Shown here in pieces: positions 23,892-33,057 of a stretch of 64,000 bases of DNA; within the stretch, counting starts at the first letter, position 1; each line of letters begins with the position of its first letter. Origin of the DNA: an uncultured Eubacterium sp. (GTDB taxonomy: Bacteria > Bacillota > Clostridia > Lachnospirales > Lachnospiraceae); the NCBI GenBank assembly GCA_934351445.1, contig CAKRIZ010000004.1, forward strand, positions 26,626 to 90,625, read 5' to 3'. The notes below the pieces were generated by a model, which had not been told where the DNA came from, made no database searches, and saw only the letters and a list, made by a program, of their open reading frames with translations. The translations under genes were made by a program, and so were the position numbers.

Positions 23892-24977
23892 ATGGGTATT
23901 GTGCAGGGAGAGACAGATATTTTATACGCCTACTGGCTGGCAAATATATCCGGGGTGGGCAGCAAGACAATCCATCAGCTCTACAAATATTGTGGCAGTG
24001 CAAAGGCAATCTATCACATGACAGGACGGGAGCTGCAAAAACTCTATGGAATTACAGAAAATGCCGCAGCGCGTATCAGCGATGCAAAAAAAAAGTGGGA
24101 TCTTGACCATGAATGGGAACAGCTCACACGCAGGGGTGTCTCATTTGTCTCACTGGAGCAGAGAACATACCCCAGGCGGCTCAGACATCTGTATGATCCG
24201 CCATATGGGCTGTATTATATCGGACAACTGCCTCCGGATGATCTGCCATCGGCTGGTGTTGTCGGTGCGAGAAGCTGTTCCGGTTATGGAAAACAGATAG
24301 CACGGCGCATCGGAAAATGTCTCGGCGCAAACGATGTATCTGTCATCAGTGGACTGGCGCGGGGCATCGATGGCTATGGACATGAGGGTGCACTGGAAGG
24401 TGGCGGCAGGACCTATGCGGTACTTGGCTGCGGAGTCAATGTTGTGTATCCAGCGGAGCATGGTCCACTGTATGAGCGGATCGCCGCACACGGTGGGATC
24501 TTATCTGAGTATCCGCCGGACATGCCACCGGCTCCCGGCTATTTTCCTATGCGGAACCGTATCATAGCAGGCCTGTCAGATGCATTGATTATAATAGAAG
24601 CGAAGGAAAAGAGTGGATCGCTCATCACGGCAGACTGTGCATTGGAGCAGGGTAAAGATGTCTATGCCGTGCCGGGACGCATCACAGACCCGGTGAGTGC
24701 GGGCTGCAATCATCTGATCCGTCAGGGAGCCGGAATCCTGTTATCGCCGGAGGAAGTGGTGTCTGAACTGGGACTTTTGTCTGAAAAAAATAAATTGACA
24801 CTTGAAAAGTCTCAACGCTTGGTGTATAGTTGCCTTGATTTGCATCCAAAATCTATGGAGGAGATCAGCCGGGAGACGGCACTGGATCCGGTGACACTGG
24901 CGCAGATATTAGATGCGTTAGAGGAGCGCGGACTGGTACAGGAGACCTGGAAAAATCATTATATATCGGTAAACTAG
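23892..24977 (+). CDS. dprA: DprA (Smf): DNA-processing RecA loader
   Basis: A 361-aa protein with an N-terminal helix-hairpin-helix/SAM-like region, a Rossmann-like DprA core and a C-terminal winged helix. Core motifs are VVGARSCSGYGKQIARRI, SGLARGIDGYGHEGAL, LGCGVNVVYPAEH, FPMRNRIIAGLSDALIIIEA and KSGSLITADCALEQGKDVYAVPG. DprA binds single-stranded DNA and loads RecA during transformation. It begins 2 bp after comM and ends 16 bp before topA, the arrangement of the Bacillus dprA-topA region. Confidence 0.95.
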   Translation: MGIVQGETDILYAYWLANISGVGSKTIHQLYKYCGSAKAIYHMTGRELQKLYGITENAAARISDAKKKWDLDHEWEQLTRRGVSFVSLEQRTYPRRLRHLYDPPYGLYYIGQLPPDDLPSAGVVGARSCSGYGKQIARRIGKCLGANDVSVISGLARGIDGYGHEGALEGGGRTYAVLGCGVNVVYPAEHGPLYERIAAHGGILSEYPPDMPPAPGYFPMRNRIIAGLSDALIIIEAKEKSGSLITADCALEQGKDVYAVPGRITDPVSAGCNHLIRQGAGILLSPEEVVSELGLLSEKNKLTLEKSQRLVYSCLDLHPKSMEEISRETALDPVTLAQILDALEERGLVQETWKNHYISVN

Positions 24978-24993
24978 AGGAGATACATGGGTA

Positions 24994-27087
24994 ATGGCAA
25001 AATATCTGGTGATTGTGGAGTCGCCTGCAAAGGTGAAGACCATCAAGAAATTTCTCGGAAAAAACTATGAGGTGGCAGCATCCAACGGACATGTGCGCGA
25101 TCTGCCGAAAAGTCAGCTCGGTTTTAATCCGGAGAATGACTTTGAACCAAAATATATTACAATACGCGGCAAGGGCGATATCCTTGCAAATCTTCGGAAG
25201 GAAGTCAAAAAGGCAGAAAAAATCTATCTGGCGACTGACCCGGACCGCGAGGGAGAGGCTATTTCGTGGCATCTGTACTATGCACTGAAGCTGCAGGATA
25301 TGCCGGACAAGAAAGTATATAGAATTACGTTTAACGAGATTACACAGTCAGCAGTCAAGGCGTCACTCAAGCATCCGCGCGAGATCAATATGGATCTGGT
25401 CAATGCCCAGCAGGCACGCAGAATGCTCGACCGTATGGTAGGTTACCGGATCAGTCCGGTACTCTGGAGTAAGGTAAAGAGAGGATTGTCTGCCGGACGT
25501 GTACAGTCTGTGGCGCTGCGCCTGATCAGTGACAGGGAAAACGAGATCAACGAATTTATACCGGAAGAATACTGGACGGTAGATGCGGCATTGTCGGTTC
25601 CGGGTGAGAAAAAGCCGCTCATTGCAAAACTGGACAATAAAGACGGCAAGAAACTGTCGCTATCCAAGCAGGAGCAGGTAGAGGCTGTCAAACAGGAACT
25701 GGAGCATGCCGATTTCCATGTAAAAGAAGTCAAAAAAGGAGAGCGCATCAAAAAAGCGCCGTATCCGTTTACAACGAGTACACTGCAGCAGGAAGCATCC
25801 AAGCGGTTGAATTTTTCTACCCAAAAGACGATGCGCCTGGCACAGCAGCTGTACGAAGGCGTGGATATCAAGGGACAGGGAACGGTCGGTATCATCACCT
25901 ATCTGCGTACGGATTCTGTCCGTGTTGCAGATGAGGCACAGGCGGCTGCACATGCATATATTGCCGAAAAATTCGGGGCAGAATATGCAGCAGAGCATGT
26001 ACAGGACAACAAGGCCAAGGGCAAGATACAGGATGCGCACGAAGCGATCCGTCCGACAGATATTACACGTATGCCGGTACTGATCAAGGAATCGTTATCC
26101 AGAGACCAGTTCCGCCTGTATCAGCTGATCTGGAACCGTTTTGTTGCCAGCCGCATGAACCCGGCGCGCTATGAGACGACATCCGTGAAGATCACTGCGG
26201 GCAGCTACGGGCTGCATGTATCGGCATCCAAAGTCGCATTTGAGGGATTCTTGTCGGTCTATAGTGCAGATGATGAAGAAAAGGAAGAGAGTAACGTACT
26301 GCTCGGAACTATCAGTGAGGATACACAGTTGTCCTTGAAGGAACTCGATGCAAAACAGCATTTTACCCAGCCGGCACCGCATTTTACAGAGGCATCGCTC
26401 GTTAAGACACTCGAGGAGCATGGGATCGGCCGGCCGAGTACCTATGCACCGACGATCACGACACTGTTAGCGAGACGTTATATTACAAAAGAACAGAAAA
26501 ATCTGTATATGACAGAACTCGGTGAAGCGGTAAATTCTATTATGATGCAGGCATTTGAGACGATTGTGGATGAGCATTTTACTGCCAATATGGAGTCGCT
26601 GCTCGACATGGTAGAAGAAGGAAAAGTACCGTGGAAGACGATCATCAGCAATTTCTATCCGGATCTGGAGACTGCGGTCGCCGATGCGGAAAAGAAGCTT
26701 GAAAAGGTGGAGATCGCAGACGAAGTCACCGATGTGGTCTGTGAGGAATGCGGCCGCCATATGGTTGTAAAATATGGACCGCATGGCAAGTTCCTCGCAT
26801 GTCCCGGATTCCCGGAATGCAGAAATACCAAGCCGTATCTGGAAAAAATCGGCGTACATTGCCCGTCCTGCGGCAAGGAGATCGTCCTGCGCAAGACCAA
26901 AAAAGGCAGACGTTATTATGGTTGTGAGAATTATCCGGAGTGTGAGTTCATGTCATGGGCAAAACCGGTAGAGAAAAAATGCCCCAGCTGTGGCGGATAT
27001 ATGGTCGAAAAGGGCAATAAATTAGTCTGTGCGGATGCACAGTGCGGATATGTGGAGATGAAGCCAAAGGAAAACGAAAATTTGTAG
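24994..27087 (+). CDS. topA: DNA topoisomerase I (type IA)
   Basis: A 697-aa enzyme relaxing negative supercoils. The Toprim domain begins LVIVESPAKVKTIKKFLG and contains ATDPDREGEAISWHL; the active-site Tyr lies in GIITYLRTDSVRVAD. The core ends with GIGRPSTYAPTITTLLARRYI. Three C-terminal zinc ribbons are visible (CEECGRHM...CPGFPEC; CPSCGKEI...CENYPEC; CPSCGGYM...CADAQC). The length is normal. The start follows GAGGAG-like sequence after dprA. The codY promoter lies immediately downstream. Confidence 0.97.
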   Translation: MAKYLVIVESPAKVKTIKKFLGKNYEVAASNGHVRDLPKSQLGFNPENDFEPKYITIRGKGDILANLRKEVKKAEKIYLATDPDREGEAISWHLYYALKLQDMPDKKVYRITFNEITQSAVKASLKHPREINMDLVNAQQARRMLDRMVGYRISPVLWSKVKRGLSAGRVQSVALRLISDRENEINEFIPEEYWTVDAALSVPGEKKPLIAKLDNKDGKKLSLSKQEQVEAVKQELEHADFHVKEVKKGERIKKAPYPFTTSTLQQEASKRLNFSTQKTMRLAQQLYEGVDIKGQGTVGIITYLRTDSVRVADEAQAAAHAYIAEKFGAEYAAEHVQDNKAKGKIQDAHEAIRPTDITRMPVLIKESLSRDQFRLYQLIWNRFVASRMNPARYETTSVKITAGSYGLHVSASKVAFEGFLSVYSADDEEKEESNVLLGTISEDTQLSLKELDAKQHFTQPAPHFTEASLVKTLEEHGIGRPSTYAPTITTLLARRYITKEQKNLYMTELGEAVNSIMMQAFETIVDEHFTANMESLLDMVEEGKVPWKTIISNFYPDLETAVADAEKKLEKVEIADEVTDVVCEECGRHMVVKYGPHGKFLACPGFPECRNTKPYLEKIGVHCPSCGKEIVLRKTKKGRRYYGCENYPECEFMSWAKPVEKKCPSCGGYMVEKGNKLVCADAQCGYVEMKPKENENL

Positions 27088-27107
27088 TAAAATTCTGGAT
27101 CTTTGCA

Positions 27108-27136
27108 TTGTTTTTTCAGAAAAATGGGTGTATGAT
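27108..27136 (+). promoter_or_regulatory. Candidate codY promoter with embedded CodY-box-like site
   Basis: TTGTTT (27108-27113) and TATGAT (27131-27136) are 17 bp apart. Between them, positions 27111-27125 read ttttttcagaaaaat, matching 12 of 15 positions of the CodY consensus AATTTTCWGAAAATT, with the 11-nt core TTTTCAGAAAA perfect. This suggests CodY autorepression by blocking RNA polymerase (inference). Confidence 0.6.
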
Positions 27137-27246
27137 GCTCATATATCCATTTGTTGGTACACAATAGCTGTCAGAATCATGGTCTGTCACTATCTGATAA
27201 ATGGATCATTCAGAACATATTATTCGCGAATGAAAGGAAAAGAGCT

Positions 27247-28029
27247 ATGAGTGTACAGCTTCTGGACAAGACGAGAAAAATCAATAAATTGCTGCATAAC
27301 AATAATTCATCCAAGGTAGTATTCAATGATATCTGTGATGTACTGACAGATATTCTCTCATCGAATATCCTTGTGATCAGTAAAAAGGGTAAGGTGCTCG
27401 GTGCCAGTGAGGCGGACGGCACACCAGAACTGAGTGAACTGATCGTCGATGAAGTCGGAGGATTTATAGATCCGATGCTGAATGAGCGGCTGCTTGGTAT
27501 CCTTTCTACAAAGGAAAACGTCAATCTGGAGACACTCGGGTTTGTGACAGATATTAAAAACTATTCAGCCATTATTGCACCGATTGATATTGCAGGTGAG
27601 CGGTTGGGTACGTTGTTTGTATACCGGATGGAACAACCCTATGATATCGATGATATTATTCTGACCGAGTACGGAACGACCGTAGTAGGATTGGAGATGC
27701 TGCGTTCGGTCAATGAGGAGAGTGCGGAGGAGAACCGCAAGATCCAGATTGTGAAATCAGCGATCTCTACCTTGTCATTCTCTGAACTGGAAGCAATCAT
27801 CCATATTTTTGATGAGCTCGGTGGCAGGGAGGGTATCCTTGTAGCGAGCAAGATCGCAGACCGCGTAGGTATCACACGCTCCGTGATCGTGAATGCACTC
27901 CGTAAATTTGAGAGTGCCGGAGTGATCGAGTCGAGATCTTCCGGTATGAGAGGCACTTATATCAAGGTACTCAATGATGTCGTATTTGATGAACTCGAAC
28001 AGGTCAAGAGGGAACAAAAGCAAAATTAA
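27247..28029 (+). CDS. codY: CodY: GTP/branched-chain amino acid-responsive global repressor
   Basis: A 260-aa regulator with an N-terminal GAF domain (MSVQLLDKTRKINKLL; VLTDILSSNILVISKKGKVLG) and a C-terminal winged helix-turn-helix (LVASKIADRVGITRSVIVNALRKF, ESAGVIESRSSGMRGTYIKV). With GTP and Ile/Leu/Val it binds AT-rich boxes and represses nutrient-scavenging, and in Bacillus also motility, genes. The start chosen is the ATG at 27247 behind GAAAGGA; an open frame extends upstream to 27151 but through promoter-like DNA. It lies directly before the fla/che operon, as in B. subtilis, without hslVU (clpQY) in front. Confidence 0.96.
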   Translation: MSVQLLDKTRKINKLLHNNNSSKVVFNDICDVLTDILSSNILVISKKGKVLGASEADGTPELSELIVDEVGGFIDPMLNERLLGILSTKENVNLETLGFVTDIKNYSAIIAPIDIAGERLGTLFVYRMEQPYDIDDIILTEYGTTVVGLEMLRSVNEESAEENRKIQIVKSAISTLSFSELEAIIHIFDELGGREGILVASKIADRVGITRSVIVNALRKFESAGVIESRSSGMRGTYIKVLNDVVFDELEQVKREQKQN

Positions 28030-28090
28030 TACAGATATCGTGCTGCTGTGGGCAGTATAGGCAGCAGAACAAATGGATTTGTGGAGATGT

Positions 28091-28129
28091 AAAGGGATTT
28101 ACCGTGTATGGTAGGTTCCTTTTTCTTTT
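28091..28129 (+). terminator. Terminator between codY and flgB
   Basis: AAAGGGATTTACC pairs imperfectly with GGTAGGTTCCTTT and is followed by TTTTCTTTT. A second smaller stem (CTGCTG/CAGCAG, 28043-28067) lies just after the codY stop. Confidence 0.7.
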
Positions 28130-28189
28130 CCAGATCTAGTAGTTAAAAGAGACAAAAAACACTATACTATGTAAAAATATAAAAAATGC

Positions 28190-28248
28190 TTGTGTTTTTG
28201 AAAAAATAAATTATACTAGAGATAGTACATAGGTGGACTAGGTACTAT
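28190..28248 (+). promoter_or_regulatory. Candidate fla/che promoter with dyad at the start site
   Basis: TTGTGT (28190-28195) and TATACT (28212-28217) are 16 bp apart, giving a start near 28224. A 7-bp inverted repeat, ATAGTAC (28222-28228) and GTACTAT (28242-28248), straddles it, as for an operator or a 5' mRNA hairpin. A weak CodY-like stretch with four mismatches lies at 28252-28267. No clear SigD promoter (TAAA/CCGATAT) was found. Confidence 0.45.
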
Positions 28249-28322
28249 TTTGGAGTTTGAGAAAATAATTCATACAATGAGAGGTAGCAGGAACAGACTA
28301 ATATTTGGAAAGGAGTCATACG

Positions 28323-28718
28323 ATGCTGCAGACCAATGCATACAATTATATCAACGTTTTAGACAAGGCACTGGATGCCAGTAACCTGCGTGAGACGGTG
28401 ATCTCAAATAATATGGCGAATATTAACACACCCGGATACAAGCGCCGGGAAGTGGATTTTGAGAGTCTGCTCAGACAGGAGTTAGACAATATCAAATGGA
28501 ATTCACTCGATGAGAAGATGAACGATGTACAGCTCAGTCATCTGAATGCGGGGGTTCATTTTGATATGCAGGCATATGGCTATGATTATCGTCTGGATGG
28601 GAACAACGTGGACGTGGATGTGGAGAATACGGAGCTTGCATCTGAACAGCTCCGCTACCAGCTGATCGCAGACAGCGTGACACAGGAATTTTCCAGATTA
28701 CAGAAGGCAATGAGTTAG
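28323..28718 (+). CDS. flgB: FlgB: proximal rod protein
   Basis: 131 aa, first gene of the fla/che operon. It shows the flagellar rod N-terminal motif (ALDASNLRETVISNNMANINTPGYKRREVDFE) and the C-terminal helix ending YQLIADSVTQEFSRLQKAMS. It forms part of the cell-proximal rod with FlgC and FliE. ATG 28323 is chosen because AAAGGAG lies 8 nt upstream; an upstream TTG at 28305 would overlap that site. Confidence 0.95.
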   Translation: MLQTNAYNYINVLDKALDASNLRETVISNNMANINTPGYKRREVDFESLLRQELDNIKWNSLDEKMNDVQLSHLNAGVHFDMQAYGYDYRLDGNNVDVDVENTELASEQLRYQLIADSVTQEFSRLQKAMS

Positions 28719-28757
28719 CAGGAATCTTTGGACAGGAACATCATGGAGGAATAGATC

Positions 28758-29201
28758 ATGGGACTTTTTCAGTCATTTGATATCAGCGCGTCCGGCATGA
28801 CCGCAGAGCGGTTCCGGACAGACATTATCGCACAGAACATTGCAAATGTTAAGACAACACGTACAGAAGATGGCACACCGTACCGCAGACAGGTTGTGAC
28901 ATTTGCGGAAAAGCGGGTGAGCCCGTTTCAGGAGGTACTTGCAGGACACGAGCAGAAGTTTAAAGGAACCGGTGTCAAGGTCACCAGTGTTCAGGAGGAC
29001 ACAACCAGTGATTATATCATGGAGTATGATCCTTCGCATCCGGATGCGGATGAAAATGGCTATGTATCGTATCCAAATGTCAACATTGTGACAGAGATGA
29101 CAAACCTGATCGATGCCAGCCGCGGTTATGAAGCGAATGCAACGGCATTCGAGGCAAGCAAGGCGATTGCACAGGCAGGCATTCAGATCGGAAAAGGCTA
29201 A
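28758..29201 (+). CDS. flgC: FlgC: proximal rod protein
   Basis: 147 aa. The N-terminus MGLFQSFDISASGMTAERFR with IIAQNIANVKTTRTEDGTPYRR is the FlgC rod signature; the C-terminus NVNIVTEMTNLIDASRGYEANATAFEASK is the conserved coiled-coil rod segment. The length is standard. It lies between flgB and fliE with a GGAGG-like ribosome site, and fliE follows 13 bp later. Confidence 0.96.
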   Translation: MGLFQSFDISASGMTAERFRTDIIAQNIANVKTTRTEDGTPYRRQVVTFAEKRVSPFQEVLAGHEQKFKGTGVKVTSVQEDTTSDYIMEYDPSHPDADENGYVSYPNVNIVTEMTNLIDASRGYEANATAFEASKAIAQAGIQIGKG

Positions 29202-29214
29202 GGAGGCACATTAG

Positions 29215-29520
29215 ATGGAACTATCAGCACTTCGTAATGTGCAGTCCACGGCGATTGCACAGGCGGCAGAACAGAAAAAAGTAAATGGGGATGGAGCGTT
29301 TGATTCGATCTTTGCGTCAGCAATGAATATGCTCGACGAGACAAATCAGCTGCAGAATAAGGCTGAATCGCTGGAAATCCAGTTTCTGCTTGGGGAAGCA
29401 GAAAATACACATGATCTACAGATCGCACAGAAGAAGGCAACAACGGCGCTGGATTATACGCTTGCAGTGAGGGATAAGGCGCTCGAGGCATATAACAGTA
29501 TCATGAATATGCAGATGTAA
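29215..29520 (+). CDS. fliE: FliE: MS-ring/rod junction protein
   Basis: 101 aa, helical. The C-terminal half (LLGEAENTHDLQIAQKKATTALDYTLAVRDKALEAYNSIMNMQM) is the conserved FliE domain that connects the MS ring to the rod. AGGAGG precedes the ATG, and fliF follows after 56 bp. Confidence 0.95.
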   Translation: MELSALRNVQSTAIAQAAEQKKVNGDGAFDSIFASAMNMLDETNQLQNKAESLEIQFLLGEAENTHDLQIAQKKATTALDYTLAVRDKALEAYNSIMNMQM

Positions 29521-29576
29521 CCGGTCAGTGCGCAGAATATGAGAATGATGGTACATAAACAGGAGAGACATAGATC

Positions 29577-31178
29577 ATGCAGGAACGATTGAAACAGATA
29601 TTAGAGCGGATCTTGGACTGGTGGAAAAAATTCAATAAAAAGCAGAAAGCACTGCTGATCAGTATTGTAGCTGCGGTTGCAATCGCAGTTGGATTGACGG
29701 CATTTGTCATGACGCGTCCGAAGATGATTGAACTGACGCGCTGTGAGGATACCAAGCAGGCGGGAGAAGTCAAGCAGCTGCTGGCAGACAACGACATTGC
29801 CTATGAGGTCAGCAACGATGGTCTTGTGTTTACGATCAATGCCAAGGATGAAGCCAATGCAAGGATTTTGCTTGGGTCGAATAGTCTGCCAATCAGTGGT
29901 TTTACGATTGATGATGCGCTGCGCGGCGGCTTTACGACAACAGAACAGGATACGACACGCCGTTATCAGGTGTATCTCGAGCAGCAGTTAAAAGAGACGA
30001 TCGAGTTCTTAAATAACGTCAAGGAAGCAAAGATCCGTATGAATATTCCGACGGATGACGGCACACTCATTGCCCGGCAGGAACCGACCTATGTGGCAGT
30101 TGTGCTGGATCTCGATGGGGAGATGAGTGAAGAACAGGCTGCCGGACTGGCGAGACTCGTTGCAGTGGCGGTAGGCAATGACAACACGGATGATGTCAAT
30201 ATTACAGATACCAATAACAACACACTGTTTGCGGGTGGTGATGAGACAACGACGATCGGAGCAGCCAATTCGCAGTTGTCCCTGCGCCAGAAATACGAGC
30301 AGGGATTTAAAAAGGGTGTCAAGGATGTCCTGATCGGTACCGAGATGTTCAACAATGTTGAGGTCGGTCTGAATCTGGATATGGATTTCTCGAATGTTGA
30401 TATCACAGACCATAATTTTTATGCACCGGATGGGCAGTCACAGGGCTATCTCGATTCCGAGCAGACGTATGATTCCTCAGCAACTGGTGGACAGGCAGCG
30501 GTTCCCGGAACCGATTCAAATGACAATAATTCCTATGTGATGCAGAACGGAAATGTCACAGAATCGACAGTCAGTGAGGTGAAGAAGGATTATCTGCTCA
30601 GTGAGCGGCTGACAAAGACATACGGCGCAGCCGGCAAGATCAATTATGATACATCTTCGATCTCGGTCGTTGCGACGACTTATGTTACATATAACGAAGA
30701 TACGATGAAAAAAACCGGGCAGTTGGATGGCACGACCTTTGATGAGTTCAAGGCAAATAATTCTGACCGTGTCAAGGCAGAGGTAGATCAGGATTTCTAC
30801 CAGCTTGTTGCAAATGCGACCGGAATTCCGGTTAATAATATATCTATTGTGGCTTATGAAGTACCGGTATTCCAGTATTCTACCGGCAGCGGACGTACCG
30901 TGGCCGATTATTTCCAGATTCTTCTGGCTGTACTGATCTTTGCGCTGCTTGGTTATGTAGTGTTCCGCAGTACGAGAAAAGAACAGATACAGGAATTGGA
31001 GCCGGAACTGTCGGTGGAGTCGTTGTTAGCGTCTACAAGAGAGAATGAGAATGATATGGAAGATATCTCTTACGCTGAAAAATCAGAGGCTCGTCTCCTG
31101 ATAGAGAAGTTTGTAGATGAGAAGCCGGAGGCGGTAGCATCCTTGCTGCGCAACTGGTTAAATGAGGATTGGGATTAG
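29577..31178 (+). CDS. fliF: FliF: MS-ring protein
   Basis: 533 aa. An N-terminal membrane segment (ALLISIVAAVAIAVGLTAFVM) is followed by secretin-like ring-building motifs (VKQLLADNDIAYEVSNDGLVF; RYQVYLEQQLKETIEFLNNVKEAKI), a periplasm-side variable region rich in Asn/Asp, a second membrane segment (YFQILLAVLIFALLGYVVF) and a C-terminal FliG-binding tail (KSEARLLIEKFVDEKPEAVASLLRNWLNED). It is the base on which the motor and export gate assemble. Confidence 0.97.
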   Translation: MQERLKQILERILDWWKKFNKKQKALLISIVAAVAIAVGLTAFVMTRPKMIELTRCEDTKQAGEVKQLLADNDIAYEVSNDGLVFTINAKDEANARILLGSNSLPISGFTIDDALRGGFTTTEQDTTRRYQVYLEQQLKETIEFLNNVKEAKIRMNIPTDDGTLIARQEPTYVAVVLDLDGEMSEEQAAGLARLVAVAVGNDNTDDVNITDTNNNTLFAGGDETTTIGAANSQLSLRQKYEQGFKKGVKDVLIGTEMFNNVEVGLNLDMDFSNVDITDHNFYAPDGQSQGYLDSEQTYDSSATGGQAAVPGTDSNDNNSYVMQNGNVTESTVSEVKKDYLLSERLTKTYGAAGKINYDTSSISVVATTYVTYNEDTMKKTGQLDGTTFDEFKANNSDRVKAEVDQDFYQLVANATGIPVNNISIVAYEVPVFQYSTGSGRTVADYFQILLAVLIFALLGYVVFRSTRKEQIQELEPELSVESLLASTRENENDMEDISYAEKSEARLLIEKFVDEKPEAVASLLRNWLNEDWD

Positions 31179-31190
31179 GAGTGAGATTCC

Positions 31191-32198
31191 ATGGCAAATG
31201 AAGAACTTACCGGTGTACAGAAGGCGGCAATCCTTCTGATCGCATTGGGACCGGAAAAATCCGCGACGATATTTAAGCATCTCAAGGAAGATGAGATCGA
31301 GGAGCTGACACTGGAGATTGCCAACACGAGAAGTGTGTCTCCACAGACCAAAGAAGCGGTATTAGAAGAATTTTATCAAGTGTGTCTGGCACAGCAGTAT
31401 ATTGCAGAGGGTGGTATTGGCTACGCAAAGGAGCTGCTTGACAAGGCGCTGGGCGAGGATCAGGCACAGGCAGTCATTACCAAGCTGACGGCATCCTTAC
31501 AGGTGCGTCCGTTTGAGTTTGTGCGTAAGACAGATCCTTCACAGGTACTGAACTTTATTCAGGATGAGCATCCGCAGACGATCGCTATGATTCTGTCTTA
31601 TCTGTCATCGGGTCAGGCTGCGATGATTCTCGGCGCACTGGCACCTGAGAAACAGGCAGATGTAGCCAAGAGAATTGCGATGATGGATCGTACTTCACCG
31701 GATGTGATCAAAGAGGTGGAGAGTGTGCTTGAGCGGAAGCTGGCTTCACTGGCAAATCAGGATTACACGATTGTCGGTGGTGTAGATGCGATTGTCAACA
31801 TTTTGAATACAGTAGACCGTGGTACAGAAAAACATATTATGGAGTCGCTGGAGGTCGAGGAACCGGAACTGGCAGACGAGATCCGCAAGAAGATGTTTGT
31901 ATTCGAGGATATCCTGCTGCTGGACGACCGTGCGATCCAGCGTGTGCTGCGTGATGTAGAGAATTCTGATCTGGAAATTGCATTGAAGGGTTCAAATGAA
32001 GAAGTAAAGAGTGTCGTACTCAAAAACCTGTCCAAGCGTCTGGCTGCTATGATCGAGGAGGATATCGAGTTCATGGGACCGGTGCGTATGAAGGATGTAG
32101 AAGAGGCACAGCAGAAGATCGTTGCGGTGATCCGTAAGCTGGAGGATTCTGCTGAGATCGTAATTTCCAGAGGTGGAGGTGACGAGGTCATTGTCTAA
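31191..32198 (+). CDS. fliG: FliG: switch/rotor protein
   Basis: 335 aa. The N-terminal domain (LTGVQKAAILLIALGPEKSATIFKHL) binds FliF; the middle domain carries the EHPQT motif (DEHPQTIAMILSYLSSGQAAMILG); the C-terminal torque domain has FEDILLLDDRAIQRVLRDVENSDLEIALKG. It works with MotA and FliM. fliH begins within its last codons. Confidence 0.97.
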   Translation: MANEELTGVQKAAILLIALGPEKSATIFKHLKEDEIEELTLEIANTRSVSPQTKEAVLEEFYQVCLAQQYIAEGGIGYAKELLDKALGEDQAQAVITKLTASLQVRPFEFVRKTDPSQVLNFIQDEHPQTIAMILSYLSSGQAAMILGALAPEKQADVAKRIAMMDRTSPDVIKEVESVLERKLASLANQDYTIVGGVDAIVNILNTVDRGTEKHIMESLEVEEPELADEIRKKMFVFEDILLLDDRAIQRVLRDVENSDLEIALKGSNEEVKSVVLKNLSKRLAAMIEEDIEFMGPVRMKDVEEAQQKIVAVIRKLEDSAEIVISRGGGDEVIV

Positions 32199-33039
32199 TT
32201 TTTATTATGGAAATTATGTGGTTCGCGGAGAACAGGTGCGCCGCGTGATCAATGCAAATGACCGGATTGCCCAGAAAATGCAGGAGATCGAACGGGAACA
32301 GAAGCAGGCACGCAGGGAGGAATTGTTGCAGCTGCGTCAGGAAGCCATAGATAATGGCACAATAGATGAACATCCGGAATTTAAAGAGGGATTGTTTGCG
32401 CAGGAATTAGAACTGGAGCCGGAAGAACCAGAGATTGATTATGTCGCCCAGGCGAAGGAAGAAGCAGCACAGATTCTGCAGGACGCGCAGGCACAGGCAG
32501 CACAGATCCATGAGCAGGCAGTGAACGAAGCAGAACAGCTGCGTGAGCAGGCGAGGCAGGATGGCTACAGAGATGGACACGAGACAGCCACGCAGGAAGC
32601 TATGCAGCAGAAACAGATACAGGATGATGCATATGCGTCTAAGGAGCAGGAATTGCAGAACCGCTATGAGGAGACTCTGGCGAATCTGGAGCCGCAGCTA
32701 TTAGATACGATACTGAAGGTGTTTGATGAAGTGTTTACAATGCAGTTTAGCGGAAAGCGTGAGATGCTGCTGCAGCTCGTCAGACATGCAATGCGTGGGA
32801 TCAGGGAAACAAAATATTATAAAATACGTGTCTGTGAGTCGGAAGTTGACTTCCTGCGGGAACACAAGCGTGAATTGCAGGAAAAGGTCGGGGATGATGT
32901 CACGATTGAGATAGTGATGGATCCGGGACTTACGGAGAGCCAGTGTGTGATTGATGCAGACTCAGGTGTCTATGACTGCAGTCTGGATGTAGAACTGGAC
33001 AATCTGACACGCGATTTGAAGAGTTTAGCAATCGGATAA
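32191..33039 (+). CDS. fliH: FliH: export ATPase regulator
   Basis: 282 aa. It has a long Gln/Glu/Ala-rich coiled coil (KEEAAQILQDAQAQAAQIHEQ) and a C-terminal FliH/type III stator domain (LLQLVRHAMRGIRETKYYKIRV; VTIEIVMDPGLTESQCVIDADSGVYDCSL). It holds FliI at the export gate. I prefer the TTG at 32191 (MSNFYYGNYV), with GGAGGTG 10 nt upstream and an 8-bp overlap with fliG. A GTG at 32173 is the alternative but buries that ribosome site. Confidence 0.88.
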   Translation: MSNFYYGNYVVRGEQVRRVINANDRIAQKMQEIEREQKQARREELLQLRQEAIDNGTIDEHPEFKEGLFAQELELEPEEPEIDYVAQAKEEAAQILQDAQAQAAQIHEQAVNEAEQLREQARQDGYRDGHETATQEAMQQKQIQDDAYASKEQELQNRYEETLANLEPQLLDTILKVFDEVFTMQFSGKREMLLQLVRHAMRGIRETKYYKIRVCESEVDFLREHKRELQEKVGDDVTIEIVMDPGLTESQCVIDADSGVYDCSLDVELDNLTRDLKSLAIG

Positions 33040-33057
33040 TATTGGAGTACAAAGCAG

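Noticed and set aside
28252..28267. A firm CodY box upstream of flgB
   Set aside because: Four of fifteen positions differ from the consensus, so it is only noted as weak within the promoter entry.
28224..28322. c-di-GMP riboswitch in the fla/che leader
   Set aside because: Leader length is suitable, but I cannot find the conserved GEMM core motifs or the required paired helices.
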